A program made the translations under genes and the position numbers. Positions 1-7,428 of a stretch of 64,000 nt of DNA are shown one piece after another. Positions within the stretch are counted from its first letter, which is position 1; the number at the start of each line of letters is the position of its first letter. This stretch comes from a virus, in the IMG/VR virus record IMGVR_UViG_3300047462_000385, positions 1 to 64,000 of that record; one strand, given 5' to 3'. The notes below the pieces were generated by a model that did not search any database, was not told the origin of the DNA, and saw nothing but the letters and a program-made list of their open reading frames with translations.

Positions 1-69
1 TAACTCAATGGTTAGAGTGCCATCCTGATAAGGTGGAAGTTCTGGGTTCGAGTCCCAGCTGTACGACCA
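1..69 (+). tRNA. tRNA-Ile(GAU), 5' end cut by window
   Basis: Anticodon arm CCATC-CTGATAA-GGTGG gives anticodon GAU; T-arm CTGGG-TTCGAGT-CCCAG; 3' acceptor strand CTGTACG, A73 and an encoded CCA (67-69). The window starts at position 8, so the 7-nt 5' acceptor strand lies outside. The next ORF starts 3 nt after the CCA. Confidence 0.88.
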
Positions 70-72
70 GCA

Positions 73-534
73 ATGCGTAATCAAGATGAGAACAATCAAG
101 ATGAGAAGCGTTGCGTTCGATGTGGTTATAACGCGCAATACACTTGGTCGGGATTAGAAGTTTGCGGCATGGGTTGCTATAAACTTCAAATGATAACTAA
201 TAAGCCAAACAAGAATCGTGATGTCGAATTCGAAATCATGAAACTATTATGTGATAATATTTCTGTGCAAGGGATTCAAGATGCACTTGATAACATCATT
301 AGGAATGGTGAAAGTGTTAAAATAGGGGCTACCACCTATTCAAGATATTATCCTAATCATCAAACTTGGGTAATAGAGCTTAATAAATATCATAGAGATA
401 ATTTACTCTGGTTATTCAATGTGATAGGTTATCCTTCTGGTAATGGAATTGAGCCATTTACATTTGCCAATACAGGTGATTGGGCTGTCGATGGTTCGAT
501 TCCATCAGGTACGACCAGTAACGAATGCAGTTAG
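73..534 (+). CDS. unknown protein with N-terminal zinc finger
   Basis: 153 aa, function not recognised. Cys14, Cys17, Cys31 and Cys35 form a C-x2-C-x13-C-x3-C arrangement that could bind zinc. The rest is mixed charged sequence without membrane segments. It starts 3 nt after the CCA of tRNA-Ile with no visible Shine-Dalgarno. The last ~17 codons run through DNA that also reads as a tRNA 3' half (467-517), so the C-terminus may have been created by fusion to a tRNA remnant. It ends in TAG, a rare terminator here. Confidence 0.6.
   Translation: MRNQDENNQDEKRCVRCGYNAQYTWSGLEVCGMGCYKLQMITNKPNKNRDVEFEIMKLLCDNISVQGIQDALDNIIRNGESVKIGATTYSRYYPNHQTWVIELNKYHRDNLLWLFNVIGYPSGNGIEPFTFANTGDWAVDGSIPSGTTSNECS
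467..517 (+). pseudogene. orphan tRNA 3' half
   Basis: A T-arm GATGG-TTCGATT-CCATC (490-506) is followed by an acceptor strand AGGTACG, A514 and CCA (515-517), almost identical to the 3' end of tRNA-Ile at 1988-2062. A stem CCAAT/ATTGG (467-483) sits where the anticodon arm should be, but the loop lacks U33, and no 5' acceptor strand complementary to AGGTACG is found nearby. It lies inside the end of the upstream ORF. Probably a tRNA relic. Confidence 0.6.
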
Positions 535-712
535 GATTACATAGCTAACGACCTTAAAGTAGCTACTAGTCCCGAGAGGGATCACACGACGGCATCAAAA
601 CGATCAAACAGGTAATGCTGAGGTCCACTGAACTCCTTGAGTTTAAGATGCGGGGCGAACGGCAATCGAAAGATTGCAATGTGCAGGTCATAAAGTGTCT
701 TAACAATTACTT
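518..712 (+). ncRNA. candidate structured RNA, family unknown
   Basis: No ORF is credible here, but hairpins are dense: GTTAG/CTAAC (530-549), TCCC-GAGA-GGGA (570-581), AACTC-CTT-GAGTT (631-643), GCAATC-GAAA-GATTGC (662-677), and a long-range GACCT/AGGTC pair (550-554 with 621-625). Two GNRA tetraloops on perfect stems suggest a folded RNA rather than spacer. It does not show conserved group I or group II intron core motifs. It could be a phage ncRNA linked to the tRNA cluster or the leader or trailer of neighbouring genes. Confidence 0.45.
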
Positions 713-716
713 GTCG

Positions 717-1190
717 TTATATTCTTTTTTTATTTCTTCCACAATAGGTGGGCGTTTGAGAGTGACAATTTGGGCACAATAATCTAAGATTAGATAATTC
801 GTTATTTGTATTGTCTCCATCAATATGATCAAGGTGCAAAGAAAGAGGTTTTCCTTGCCACTTAGAAATATGACACTCAATACATTCATTGATAAAAATG
901 TTTTCCGAAATCAATCTTAAACGTAATTGATGAGTATTATATGGTTTGCCACCTTTTATCAAAAGGGTTTTTAACGGAATTTTAGCGTTGTTAGGATGAG
1001 GTTTTCCTTCCCAGTGACTTTGCCCTGTAAAATGGCTAATGTCTAAATTGAGTTCTTTGACTCTTTGATAAAATAATTTGTAGGAGCCTCCAGCGGGTAC
1101 TAGACCTAATGTTTTAAGTGCTCCTCTTACAGAGTAATTATTTTTAATAGCTTCGATAAATTGTTCGTTAGTATATGTTCTTTTACTCAT
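717..1190 (-). CDS. HNH homing endonuclease
   Basis: 157 aa. The N-terminal ~35 residues resemble a helix-turn-helix DNA-reading segment. The C-terminal HNH domain has the zinc pair C103/C106, the core LDHIDGDNTNN (120-130), and CPNCH (139-143), matching phage HNH nucleases. It nicks or cuts DNA to promote its own spread. It lies antisense between a candidate structured RNA and tRNA-Leu, the usual setting for free-standing homing genes in phage tRNA regions. Start ATG at 1190. Confidence 0.9.
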   Translation of the reverse strand: MSKRTYTNEQFIEAIKNNYSVRGALKTLGLVPAGGSYKLFYQRVKELNLDISHFTGQSHWEGKPHPNNAKIPLKTLLIKGGKPYNTHQLRLRLISENIFINECIECHISKWQGKPLSLHLDHIDGDNTNNELSNLRLLCPNCHSQTPTYCGRNKKRI

Positions 1191-1229
1191 GGCACACTGA
1201 TATATAACAACAATAGATTAGTCTTCCAT

Positions 1230-1313
1230 GGTCTAGTGGGTTAATTGCAAAAGGCACAGCATGCGGGCTTAAAACTCGTACCTTTGTGGGTTCAAGTCCC
1301 ACCTGGACTACCA
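1230..1313 (+). tRNA. tRNA-Leu(UAA), atypical
   Basis: Acceptor GGTCTAG pairs with CTGGACT using two wobbles; anticodon arm GCGGG-CTTAAAA-CTCGT gives UAA; T-arm GTGGG-TTCAAGT-CCCAC; A73 and CCA encoded. The D region is unusually long (~24 nt) and the variable region only 6 nt, whereas bacterial leucine tRNAs normally carry a long variable arm. Confidence 0.7.
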
Positions 1314-1356
1314 TGATATATAATAGGTTATGAAACACCTAATCTATTTTCTAATT

Positions 1357-1500
1357 ATGTTAAGCTGCATGAATTGTGGATCTGCTAAGCAACCACCAGT
1401 TGCGCCAAGCGCACCACCGATATACATTGAGCCAGATCACAATCTTTGTCGCTGCCCACCTTATTGTGTAAGGAAAGGTAAGACTTGTGTTAAAGAATAA
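1357..1500 (+). CDS. small Cys-rich protein
   Basis: 47 aa, not recognised. Cysteines occur in pairs near the start (C4, C7) and in a C-terminal C-x-C...C...C cluster, with a proline-rich middle; this could be a zinc-binding or disulphide-bonded peptide. ATG at 1357. Its 3' end overlaps the start of the HNH gene in another frame. Confidence 0.45.
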   Translation: MLSCMNCGSAKQPPVAPSAPPIYIEPDHNLCRCPPYCVRKGKTCVKE

Positions 1501-1813
1501 GCCGACCATTAAAGAAATGTTAGCCGCTCCTCCATTGGTATGTCCAATCTGTGAGCGCCCGAATTATTTTCCATCAGACCATCATATGGTTCCAAAGTCC
1601 AGGGGCGGTAAGACTACTGAGACTATTTGCGAAGATTGTCACAAAGCAATTCACGCTCACTTTACCAATAAAGAATTAGAAGAAACATATCATTCACCAG
1701 AAGCTTTGTTATCGCATGAGGGATTTGCTAAGCAAATCAGTTTCATTTCTAAGCAAGATCCTGGTGGCAGAACTAAAACGAAGAAAAATAAAGATAGGCT
1801 GCGTAGAGAATGA
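1487..1813 (+). CDS. HNH endonuclease, small
   Basis: 108 aa if GTG at 1487 is used; ATG at 1517 is an alternative start. Contains CPIC (19-22), then DHH (31-33) and CEDCH (48-52), the metal-binding and catalytic signature of the HNH fold, and a basic tail. Homing or DNA-nicking enzyme by family. Its TGA overlaps the ATG of the next small gene (ATGA), so the two are probably translated together. Confidence 0.8.
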   Translation: MLKNKPTIKEMLAAPPLVCPICERPNYFPSDHHMVPKSRGGKTTETICEDCHKAIHAHFTNKELEETYHSPEALLSHEGFAKQISFISKQDPGGRTKTKKNKDRLRRE

Positions 1814-1983
1814 CCAAAGAAGAACTTGTTGCACTAGAGGTTGAAAGAAGAGCTTTGCTAAAAACAGTTGCTGAAATGAGCAAAGGTTGCGATGCTCGTA
1901 TGGAAGTAAGTCTTGATGAGTTCTGTAAAAGTCTGGAAGACAAAGCCAGAGAGATTCAAAAGATAATAGATAGTAATACATAA
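1810..1983 (+). CDS. small coiled-coil protein
   Basis: 57 aa, function not recognised. Almost entirely charged heptad-like helix (rich in E, K, L), so a short coiled coil is likely. The start overlaps the upstream TGA as ATGA, which supports it being a real gene. It ends 4 nt before tRNA-Ile. Confidence 0.6.
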   Translation: MTKEELVALEVERRALLKTVAEMSKGCDARMEVSLDEFCKSLEDKAREIQKIIDSNT

Positions 1984-1987
1984 ATAT

Positions 1988-2062
1988 CGTACCTTCATCC
2001 AACGGTTAAGACGGATGTCTGATAAACATCAAACGGTAGTTCGACTCTGCCAGGTACGACCA
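1988..2062 (+). tRNA. tRNA-Ile(GAU)
   Basis: Acceptor CGTACCT/AGGTACG, anticodon arm GATGT-CTGATAA-ACATC (GAU), T-arm GGTAG-TTCGACT-CTGCC, A73, encoded CCA. It is the second Ile(GAU) gene of the window, and its 3' end matches the orphan half at 490-517. Confidence 0.93.
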
Positions 2063-2083
2063 TAATTCTTTATTGGAGCATTC

Positions 2084-2962
2084 ATGAGCAAGACAAATTA
2101 CGATGAGTTGATGGCAGAACATAATAGAGATGAACTTCTAGAAAAGGCTGCTAAATTCTATACTAAGCTAAGACTAGAGCTAGCAGCTAGATCAGACAAT
2201 GAGCATGTGGGCTCTGGAATGGGCGGCAATGCCTCTCAGTTTTTCTTTCTACTTTCGCACAAAGTAGAGATTGACACAGCGCCTGTCTCAGCTTTTTTCA
2301 GCCGTGTTGAAGGTCATAGAATTCGTTTTCATGTGCCGTCTAAACCAGACATCAAACAAGTTAGAAAAGAACTAACCAAGTTCTTTGATGGGCATCCAGA
2401 TAAATTGGAAGTAACGAACGAGCAATTGTTAGACTCTACGTTTCTTAAAGAGCACCAATCAAAATCTCTAGAAATAAAACTGCTTGCTAGAGCAATAGAA
2501 GAATCGAAATTATTAACTGAATGGTTGGATCGAAAGATTGCATTACAAAATACTATTCGTAAAGCTTTTAGTGAAGAATACAAATCAATCGAAACTTCAT
2601 TTCTGAAGGAAATGGATCTTCCACTTTCATATTTCAGTGATCAAGAAGATGAAGAAGAGGTAGACTATACTCGTTTACCAATAAGAAAAATGCTGAATCA
2701 ACATCCAGTTTGGGGTGTTCGAAAGAAGGCTGTAGCCAAGCGACAAGAAGAAATGATAAAGCAATTGCTAAGTCAAGAAGATTTGGAAAGGATTTCCTTC
2801 ATTGGAAGTTTCCCAACCTATACAACGCTATTCGCTTTTAGAGCGTGTATCGGTATTGAAAGAATAGTTAGTCTCAATTTAGATGAATTGCCAGAGTGCG
2901 CATTCCTGAGTAAGATTAACAGAATTATTTCAGATAAAGATGTTGAGTCTGACGAAGACTAA
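2084..2962 (+). CDS. unknown protein, 292 aa
   Basis: Not recognised. Soluble, charged; a glycine-rich patch (GSGMGGNA, ~43-50), helical middle (~110-175) and an acidic stretch EDEEEV near residue 188, ending in an acidic tail. ATG at 2084 follows the RBS-like TTGGAG. It is flanked by tRNAs on both sides and appears monocistronic. Confidence 0.75.
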   Translation: MSKTNYDELMAEHNRDELLEKAAKFYTKLRLELAARSDNEHVGSGMGGNASQFFFLLSHKVEIDTAPVSAFFSRVEGHRIRFHVPSKPDIKQVRKELTKFFDGHPDKLEVTNEQLLDSTFLKEHQSKSLEIKLLARAIEESKLLTEWLDRKIALQNTIRKAFSEEYKSIETSFLKEMDLPLSYFSDQEDEEEVDYTRLPIRKMLNQHPVWGVRKKAVAKRQEEMIKQLLSQEDLERISFIGSFPTYTTLFAFRACIGIERIVSLNLDELPECAFLSKINRIISDKDVESDED

Positions 2963-3014
2963 AAAGTTTGAAACAAATGCCAGGTAAGGATTACATTCAT
3001 ATGGAGAACAAGGA

Positions 3015-3078
3015 GAAGGTCCGATTCCTTCCACTGCGACCAAAAGTTTTTATTGCAGTGTAGTGTAATGGCAGCACG
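3015..3078 (+). other. tRNA halves in permuted order
   Basis: A tRNA 3' half (T-arm GAAGG-TCCGATT-CCTTC 3015-3031, acceptor CACTGCG, A, CCA 3040-3042) is followed 11 nt later by a tRNA 5' half (acceptor TGCAGTG 3054-3060, TA, D-arm GTGTAATGGCAGCAC). The two acceptor strands are complementary over all 7 positions, yet the 3' half comes first. No matching 5' strand is found upstream of the 3' half. Either a circularly permuted tRNA gene or a rearranged relic. The anticodon arm cannot be assembled convincingly. Confidence 0.45.
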
Positions 3079-3115
3079 TGAAAAAATAATCTTTCCAATT
3101 TTTGTTGTTTCAATT

Positions 3116-3192
3116 GGTGCTATCGTATTTGAGGTTCAAGACCGCCCGCTGAAAACGGGACGAAATGGGTTCGATTCCCTTCGGCACCACCA
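3116..3192 (+). tRNA. tRNA-Phe(GAA)
   Basis: Acceptor GGTGCTA/CGGCACC, anticodon loop CTGAAAA (GAA) on a CCCG/CGGG stem, T-loop TTCGATT, A73 and CCA. The D-arm is longer than usual. The window also encodes a phenylalanyl-tRNA synthetase (59634-60701), a possible partner. Confidence 0.75.
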
Positions 3193-3216
3193 ATGTTATA
3201 TTACTAGAGAACTGCA

Positions 3217-3516
3217 ATGAAAAATCAAGACAAATTAATTCAAGATATTACAGAGTACTTCAATGCACTCAATGAATCCTTTGAACGTCCAAAAATTACT
3301 GTCTCCTTTAAAGAGAATCAATGCGTAGTTCATATCTCCAAGATGTATCATGGTCTTGGAAATTTAGTTTCATTTTCGGCATTGAAATGGTTATCTGAAA
3401 AATTGAAAACCGATAAAATCAATTTAGAAAATGAATACTACCGTGAGGGCTGCGAGTCATGCGATTGGGGCTCCGAGCATTGTGTAGATATCAAATGTTA
3501 TGATGTTCAAGTTTAA
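3217..3516 (+). CDS. unknown protein, Cys-rich C-terminus
   Basis: 99 aa, not recognised. A mixed alpha/beta-looking body is followed by four cysteines in the last ~25 residues (C79, C82, C88, C94 approximately), a possible metal site. ATG at 3217, 24 nt after tRNA-Phe. The gene ends 7 nt before the cytochrome gene start, so they may share an mRNA. Confidence 0.7.
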   Translation: MKNQDKLIQDITEYFNALNESFERPKITVSFKENQCVVHISKMYHGLGNLVSFSALKWLSEKLKTDKINLENEYYREGCESCDWGSEHCVDIKCYDVQV

Positions 3517-3523
3517 GGAAGCT

Positions 3524-5320
3524 ATGAAATTAAAGTATTTATCATTTCTATTATTCTTAGTGGGTTGCGGAGCTTTGTTAGCTCCTGTTACCGCTCCCAT
3601 TGTATCTCGCCCCGTACAATATCTGCCTGGTTCCTCTTTTGATGGAACCATAACTAATGGATTAACGGCAGGGGAACGTAAGGCTTATTACTCCATGGAT
3701 GAAGGTATTCAATACCTTCCTATCGATGTACTAATGTCTCTGAAGCGCACTGACGCATCGGGACTAAGAGTAATGGATGAACTTCTCTTTGCTCATCCTG
3801 AAAGATTTGGCTTGTTACCTAACTATGTAAATCCTCAATCGGATATTCCATTAGGTATTACTGTATCAACGGACGGGGATTATGTTCCGATGGCGGGCAT
3901 TAACTGTGCTACTTGCCATACTACAATGATTTCCAATCAAGACGGAAAGTTCTTCTTAGTAGATGGTGGAGCTTCAAGATTCGCCATTGATCGTTTCTTT
4001 GGAGAGATGATCAAGGGGCTGGTTGCCACATTAGTTAATCCAGAAGAGTTTGAAGCTTTCTATGCTCGTTATCGCGCACGCTTAGCTGCCGAAGAAGTTC
4101 CAGAAGATACTGGAGCCCATCGTCAACAAATTGCTACTCTGGTGCAAAAGTCCTATACTGAATCTGATTTGACGCATCTAAAAGTTAAGCTCAATACATT
4201 ACCAGTAGTTGATTCGAGACCAACTACTTTGACTTCCGCCGCATATCCAACTCAAAAACAATTGTCTACTAAGTTGGGAATGTATGTTTATCTTGCTAAG
4301 AGATTCATTTTCTTCTTCGAGCAAGTTAAGTACGGAACTAAAGTCAGCGGCTCTTTAGAGGCTGACGCCGGCTTAGGTCGCTCCAATCCTTGGTCATCTA
4401 CCAAGAAGATGTTAAATGATAAATTTATTCACTCTAAGTCATCTTATCAAATTGAAGGTGGTCCAGTGAATACTCCATTCAATTGGGATTTGGATCGTCA
4501 ACACTGGATTTTCTATACTGGTGTTACCAACTCTCTAGTAGAAAGAAACATGGCACAAGGTGTTGCCCTGTTAACAGACTTCAATGACACCACCTTTGAG
4601 AGTACTGTCTCCATTAGGAAGTTAGACCAAGTAGTTTCTTATGCTAAGAGAACAGCTCCACCAGTTTGGTCAGAGAGTATATTAGGATCTATTGATACTG
4701 GGCTTGCTGATAAAGGCAAAGTTCTTTTCCAATCCAAATGCTTAGGGTGTCACGATCCTCATCAGAATGATACTGTTACTGCCTCTGCGTATTATCAATA
4801 CATGGATGTTGGAACAGATGATGCATACTTCAAAGGTCAGTTAGAAAAGCTTGATGGCAAGGATTTGTTTAAGGACGTATTAACTCCATTCATGGCTAAG
4901 GTAAAAACTACTGCAGCAAAGAATGAAAACATTTATTTCTTAGAACCATACGAGACCAACAGAACTCCTGTTGTTTGGAAGACTCCAACTATCAATGGGT
5001 TTGCAGCAAAGCCATTGTATGGTGTCTGGGCAACTCCTCCGTTCCTACACAACGGTAGTGTCCCAACTATGTGGGATTTGCTTCAACCAACTGCGCAACG
5101 TCCAAGACAATTTCATATTGGTGGGTTTGTTTACGACTCAAAGAAGCTGGGTTACGTAGAAGATAAGACCTTGCCAGATGGATTTGATTTCCAGGTTTCT
5201 TGTGCATCATGTGACGGCAATGATAATCGTGGACACGAATTTGGAACTGATTTGTCAGATAATGATAAGTGGGCACTGATTGAATTTATGAAGTCTTATA
5301 CAAAGGAAACGACGTTCTAA
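3524..5320 (+). CDS. multi-haem cytochrome c lipoprotein
   Basis: 598 aa from the ATG at 3524 (RBS AAGGA). The N-terminus is a lipoprotein signal with LVGC lipobox (Cys15), so it should be anchored outside the inner membrane. Haem-binding CATCH (~128-132) and CLGCH (~406-410) are present. The C-terminal part (APLYGVWATPPFLHNGS, then GHEFGTDLS) resembles the di-haem cytochrome c peroxidase/RoxA-like superfamily. It would carry out redox chemistry in the periplasm if haem is attached by the host Ccm machinery. A bacterial-type gene that is surprising among phage genes and may be host-derived. It overlaps the next gene by one base (TAATG). Confidence 0.85.
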   Translation: MKLKYLSFLLFLVGCGALLAPVTAPIVSRPVQYLPGSSFDGTITNGLTAGERKAYYSMDEGIQYLPIDVLMSLKRTDASGLRVMDELLFAHPERFGLLPNYVNPQSDIPLGITVSTDGDYVPMAGINCATCHTTMISNQDGKFFLVDGGASRFAIDRFFGEMIKGLVATLVNPEEFEAFYARYRARLAAEEVPEDTGAHRQQIATLVQKSYTESDLTHLKVKLNTLPVVDSRPTTLTSAAYPTQKQLSTKLGMYVYLAKRFIFFFEQVKYGTKVSGSLEADAGLGRSNPWSSTKKMLNDKFIHSKSSYQIEGGPVNTPFNWDLDRQHWIFYTGVTNSLVERNMAQGVALLTDFNDTTFESTVSIRKLDQVVSYAKRTAPPVWSESILGSIDTGLADKGKVLFQSKCLGCHDPHQNDTVTASAYYQYMDVGTDDAYFKGQLEKLDGKDLFKDVLTPFMAKVKTTAAKNENIYFLEPYETNRTPVVWKTPTINGFAAKPLYGVWATPPFLHNGSVPTMWDLLQPTAQRPRQFHIGGFVYDSKKLGYVEDKTLPDGFDFQVSCASCDGNDNRGHEFGTDLSDNDKWALIEFMKSYTKETTF

Positions 5321-5556
5321 TGAAAATACAATTAGAAAAAGCAAGTGGGTCAGCGAAATGTCGAGGACCCAATTGCACGGATAATCCAGCTTACATTTCT
5401 GAAAAAGGTCGCATCAAAAAAGATACCACATGTGTTGGTATAACTATCCGAAGTGCAGCGGGAAGCAATACCTCCTACTATTGTAGGGAGTGTATTGATA
5501 AATTGTATGAAGATATGAGAAAGATTCTTAATCCAAAGTTATGGATTTTCTTATGA
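5320..5556 (+). CDS. small zinc-ribbon-like protein
   Basis: 78 aa, not recognised. Cys pair near residues 14/19 and a second pair YYCREC (~59-62) suggest one zinc site. The start codon overlaps the stop of the cytochrome gene, so it is translationally coupled to it. A similar cysteine layout appears in the small protein encoded at 40627-40909. Confidence 0.65.
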   Translation: MKIQLEKASGSAKCRGPNCTDNPAYISEKGRIKKDTTCVGITIRSAAGSNTSYYCRECIDKLYEDMRKILNPKLWIFL

Positions 5557-5564
5557 ATCTTTAC

Positions 5565-5638
5565 GGGTTCTTAGCTCAATGGTAGAGCTACCGGCTCTTA
5601 CCCGGTTGATGAGAGTTCAATTCTCTCAGGACCCACCA
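5565..5638 (+). tRNA. tRNA-Lys(CUU)
   Basis: Acceptor GGGTTCT/AGGACCC, D-arm GCTC/GAGC, anticodon arm ACCGG-CTCTTAC-CCGGT (CUU), T-arm GAGAG-TTCAATT-CTCTC, A73, CCA. The last A of CCA is also the A of the next gene's ATG. Confidence 0.95.
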
Positions 5639-5862
5639 TGTTATTTGAAATCAAAACATATAAACTAGAAATGTCTGGTATAGAATGCGGGTGGCATGCT
5701 TGCAAACGTTTACCAGAATATCATTGGCATATGATTGGGCAAGTGTATCATATTAAACAAGATACTATTTGCGCCACTATATGTGTTGATGGATTTACAA
5801 TAACAGTTCCAATTGTCATCGTAGAAAAACAGCTAAAGATTTTGGTTGGTATAAAAATATAG
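5638..5862 (+). CDS. unknown 74-aa protein
   Basis: Not recognised; mixed hydrophobic/charged, beta-rich, three cysteines. Its ATG shares its first base with the CCA end of tRNA-Lys; an AGGA inside the tRNA acceptor stem lies 8-9 nt upstream and could serve as ribosome site. It ends in TAG (5860-5862) just before the next tRNA; reading through this TAG would run into the tRNA, so here TAG is probably a true stop. Confidence 0.55.
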   Translation: MLFEIKTYKLEMSGIECGWHACKRLPEYHWHMIGQVYHIKQDTICATICVDGFTITVPIVIVEKQLKILVGIKI

Positions 5863-5866
5863 ATAT

Positions 5867-5943
5867 GGATCAATAGTGTTAATGGTAGCACAGCAGACTT
5901 TTAATCTGTTTAGGTCTCGGTTCGAATCCGGGTTGATCCACCA
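5867..5943 (+). tRNA. tRNA-Lys(UUU)
   Basis: Acceptor GGATCAA/TTGATCC, D-arm GTGT...GCAC, anticodon arm GCAGA-CTTTTAA-TCTGT (UUU), T-arm CTCGG-TTCGAAT-CCGGG, A73, CCA 5941-5943. Confidence 0.93.
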
Positions 5944-5944
5944 A

Positions 5945-6163
5945 ATGTTTTGTGATTACTGCGATTGTGAAGGTTGTCAATTTGGCGATGAACTTTCTAG
6001 ACACGCTCAGACTGCCCATGGTGCATGGATTTGTCACACGTGTTATACTTATGATCTGTGTACCGAAGATGGTCCAATGAGAAATTGGACAGGACCCTGT
6101 AAGGAAAAAGTTTGTCCACATAGACCTACATTGATTACTGATTGGATTCAATTTAAAGAATAA
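5945..6163 (+). CDS. small Cys/His-rich protein
   Basis: 72 aa, not recognised. Nine cysteines and several histidines (MFCDYCDCEGC at the N-terminus, CHTC, CPHRP later) suggest one or two zinc sites. ATG at 5945 lies one base after the encoded CCA of tRNA-Lys, with no Shine-Dalgarno. Confidence 0.65.
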   Translation: MFCDYCDCEGCQFGDELSRHAQTAHGAWICHTCYTYDLCTEDGPMRNWTGPCKEKVCPHRPTLITDWIQFKE

Positions 6164-6172
6164 GAGGAAGAC

Positions 6173-6739
6173 ATGAAGCATGACAACACCATGAAAACCA
6201 CCATCGTCAATTTATATGGAGGTCCTGGTAGTGGTAAATCTACTTCAGCTGCCTACTTCTACTACCTCTTGAAGACAGAGGGTTTGAACGTAGAGCTAGT
6301 CAGAGAGTACGTCAAAGACTGGGCATGGGAAGGTCGAAAGATTAGTACCTACGATCAAATCTATTTCCTTGGCAAACAAGTTCGTCGAGAGAGCATGTTG
6401 TATGGAAAGGTGGACTGGATCGTAACAGACTCTCCAGTCATGATGAATCTTTACTACGCCCAAAAATATTGTCCGCAATCTTTGGCAGAAGGTGTTCGAG
6501 CTTCAACCTTATCTTTCTATCGTCAAGCCGCAGAAGATGGTCATAAACATATTCACGTTTTCCTTAATCGAAACAAGCCTTACTTAAGCGAAGGTCGCTA
6601 TCAAACTGAAGAAGAGGCACGTGAAATTGATGGTGGTATCAAAAGACTATTAGAAGATTTTAAGATGCCTCATATTGAATCTACTCCAGATGAATCCGAA
6701 TTACTTAAAGTGATGAATAAAATCCAAGGTAAGGTATAA
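6173..6739 (+). CDS. P-loop ATPase/kinase-like protein
   Basis: 188 aa. A Walker A GGPGSGKST (residues ~16-24) near the N-terminus and TDSPV in the Walker B region fit the NadR/AAA_28-like P-loop kinases seen in phages, which phosphorylate small molecules or nucleosides; the substrate is not readable. ATG at 6173 follows AGAGGAAG. It heads a tightly packed set running to 8561. Confidence 0.8.
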   Translation: MKHDNTMKTTIVNLYGGPGSGKSTSAAYFYYLLKTEGLNVELVREYVKDWAWEGRKISTYDQIYFLGKQVRRESMLYGKVDWIVTDSPVMMNLYYAQKYCPQSLAEGVRASTLSFYRQAAEDGHKHIHVFLNRNKPYLSEGRYQTEEEAREIDGGIKRLLEDFKMPHIESTPDESELLKVMNKIQGKV

Positions 6740-6742
6740 GTC

Positions 6743-7156
6743 ATGATTGAAAAATTGGAAGATTTAGAATTGTCGCATGATGATGAAATGGAAACCATTG
6801 AGAAGAAGATTCAAGATAAACTCGGCATTTCTGTAAATGAAATGAGACAGGCTCTAAGTGCCTGGACAATGGAGCATGCCGAAGAGTTGACGCAAGACTT
6901 TGTTAACATGGCTCCATTGGGAGATTACAGCAAGTTGCTAGAGGATAACGATAGCATGGCAGAGTTTCTCAAAGCAGAAGCACATAAACCAGAACATTGG
7001 ATGTTATATTCCGTTAGAACTAGTGACGCCAACAAGGCTTTACTTTCTTTTGATTTCAAAAATGATGCTGTTGATGACGGCGATATTTTCAGTGGATTCG
7101 TATTTGTTTCTCTGAGTGGCAAAATCAGACATGCTTTTGCTCAAGGTGAGTCATGA
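6743..7156 (+). CDS. unknown acidic protein, 137 aa
   Basis: Not recognised. Acidic, helical first 90 residues, then a predicted beta-rich end (GFVFVSLSGKI). It starts 3 nt after the ATPase stop and ends in an ATGA overlap with the next gene, so it is part of the same operon. Confidence 0.7.
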   Translation: MIEKLEDLELSHDDEMETIEKKIQDKLGISVNEMRQALSAWTMEHAEELTQDFVNMAPLGDYSKLLEDNDSMAEFLKAEAHKPEHWMLYSVRTSDANKALLSFDFKNDAVDDGDIFSGFVFVSLSGKIRHAFAQGES

Positions 7157-7428
7157 ATTATAATGTAAAGTGGGATGTAATTGGTTTTCTTATTGTTGTA
7201 GCTGGCACCCTCCTTTCATTTGTAGGTTGTGATCCGGTGGAAATGAAACGAAATGAAATCACCAGTTCAGCTCAAAAATTATCCAAAGAGCTACATTACT
7301 ACAAAGACAGTAATACACATTTATGTTTCGCTGCTTATCACGTTGGTTTGCAATCAACATCTATAACTAATGTTCCTTGTACGCCTGAAGTGGAAAAGAT
7401 GGTGGATATGTTTTCAACGGTAAAGTAA
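7153..7428 (+). CDS. small lipoprotein
   Basis: 91 aa. N-terminal hydrophobic segment (~9-25) followed by FVGC, a lipobox-like site (Cys26). The mature part contains YYKDSNTHLCFA and a second cysteine. It is paralogous to the next ORF (YFKDSKT-x-ICFA), so the two are a tandem pair. Probably an envelope-located accessory protein; function unknown. Confidence 0.7.
   Translation: MNYNVKWDVIGFLIVVAGTLLSFVGCDPVEMKRNEITSSAQKLSKELHYYKDSNTHLCFAAYHVGLQSTSITNVPCTPEVEKMVDMFSTVK

Noticed and set aside
518-712. Group I or group II intron, or tmRNA
   Set aside because: No P/Q/R/S core, no domain V hairpin, no tmRNA 5' GGGGCT...GGATTCGAC start or G3-U70 alanine pair in the adjacent tRNA half.
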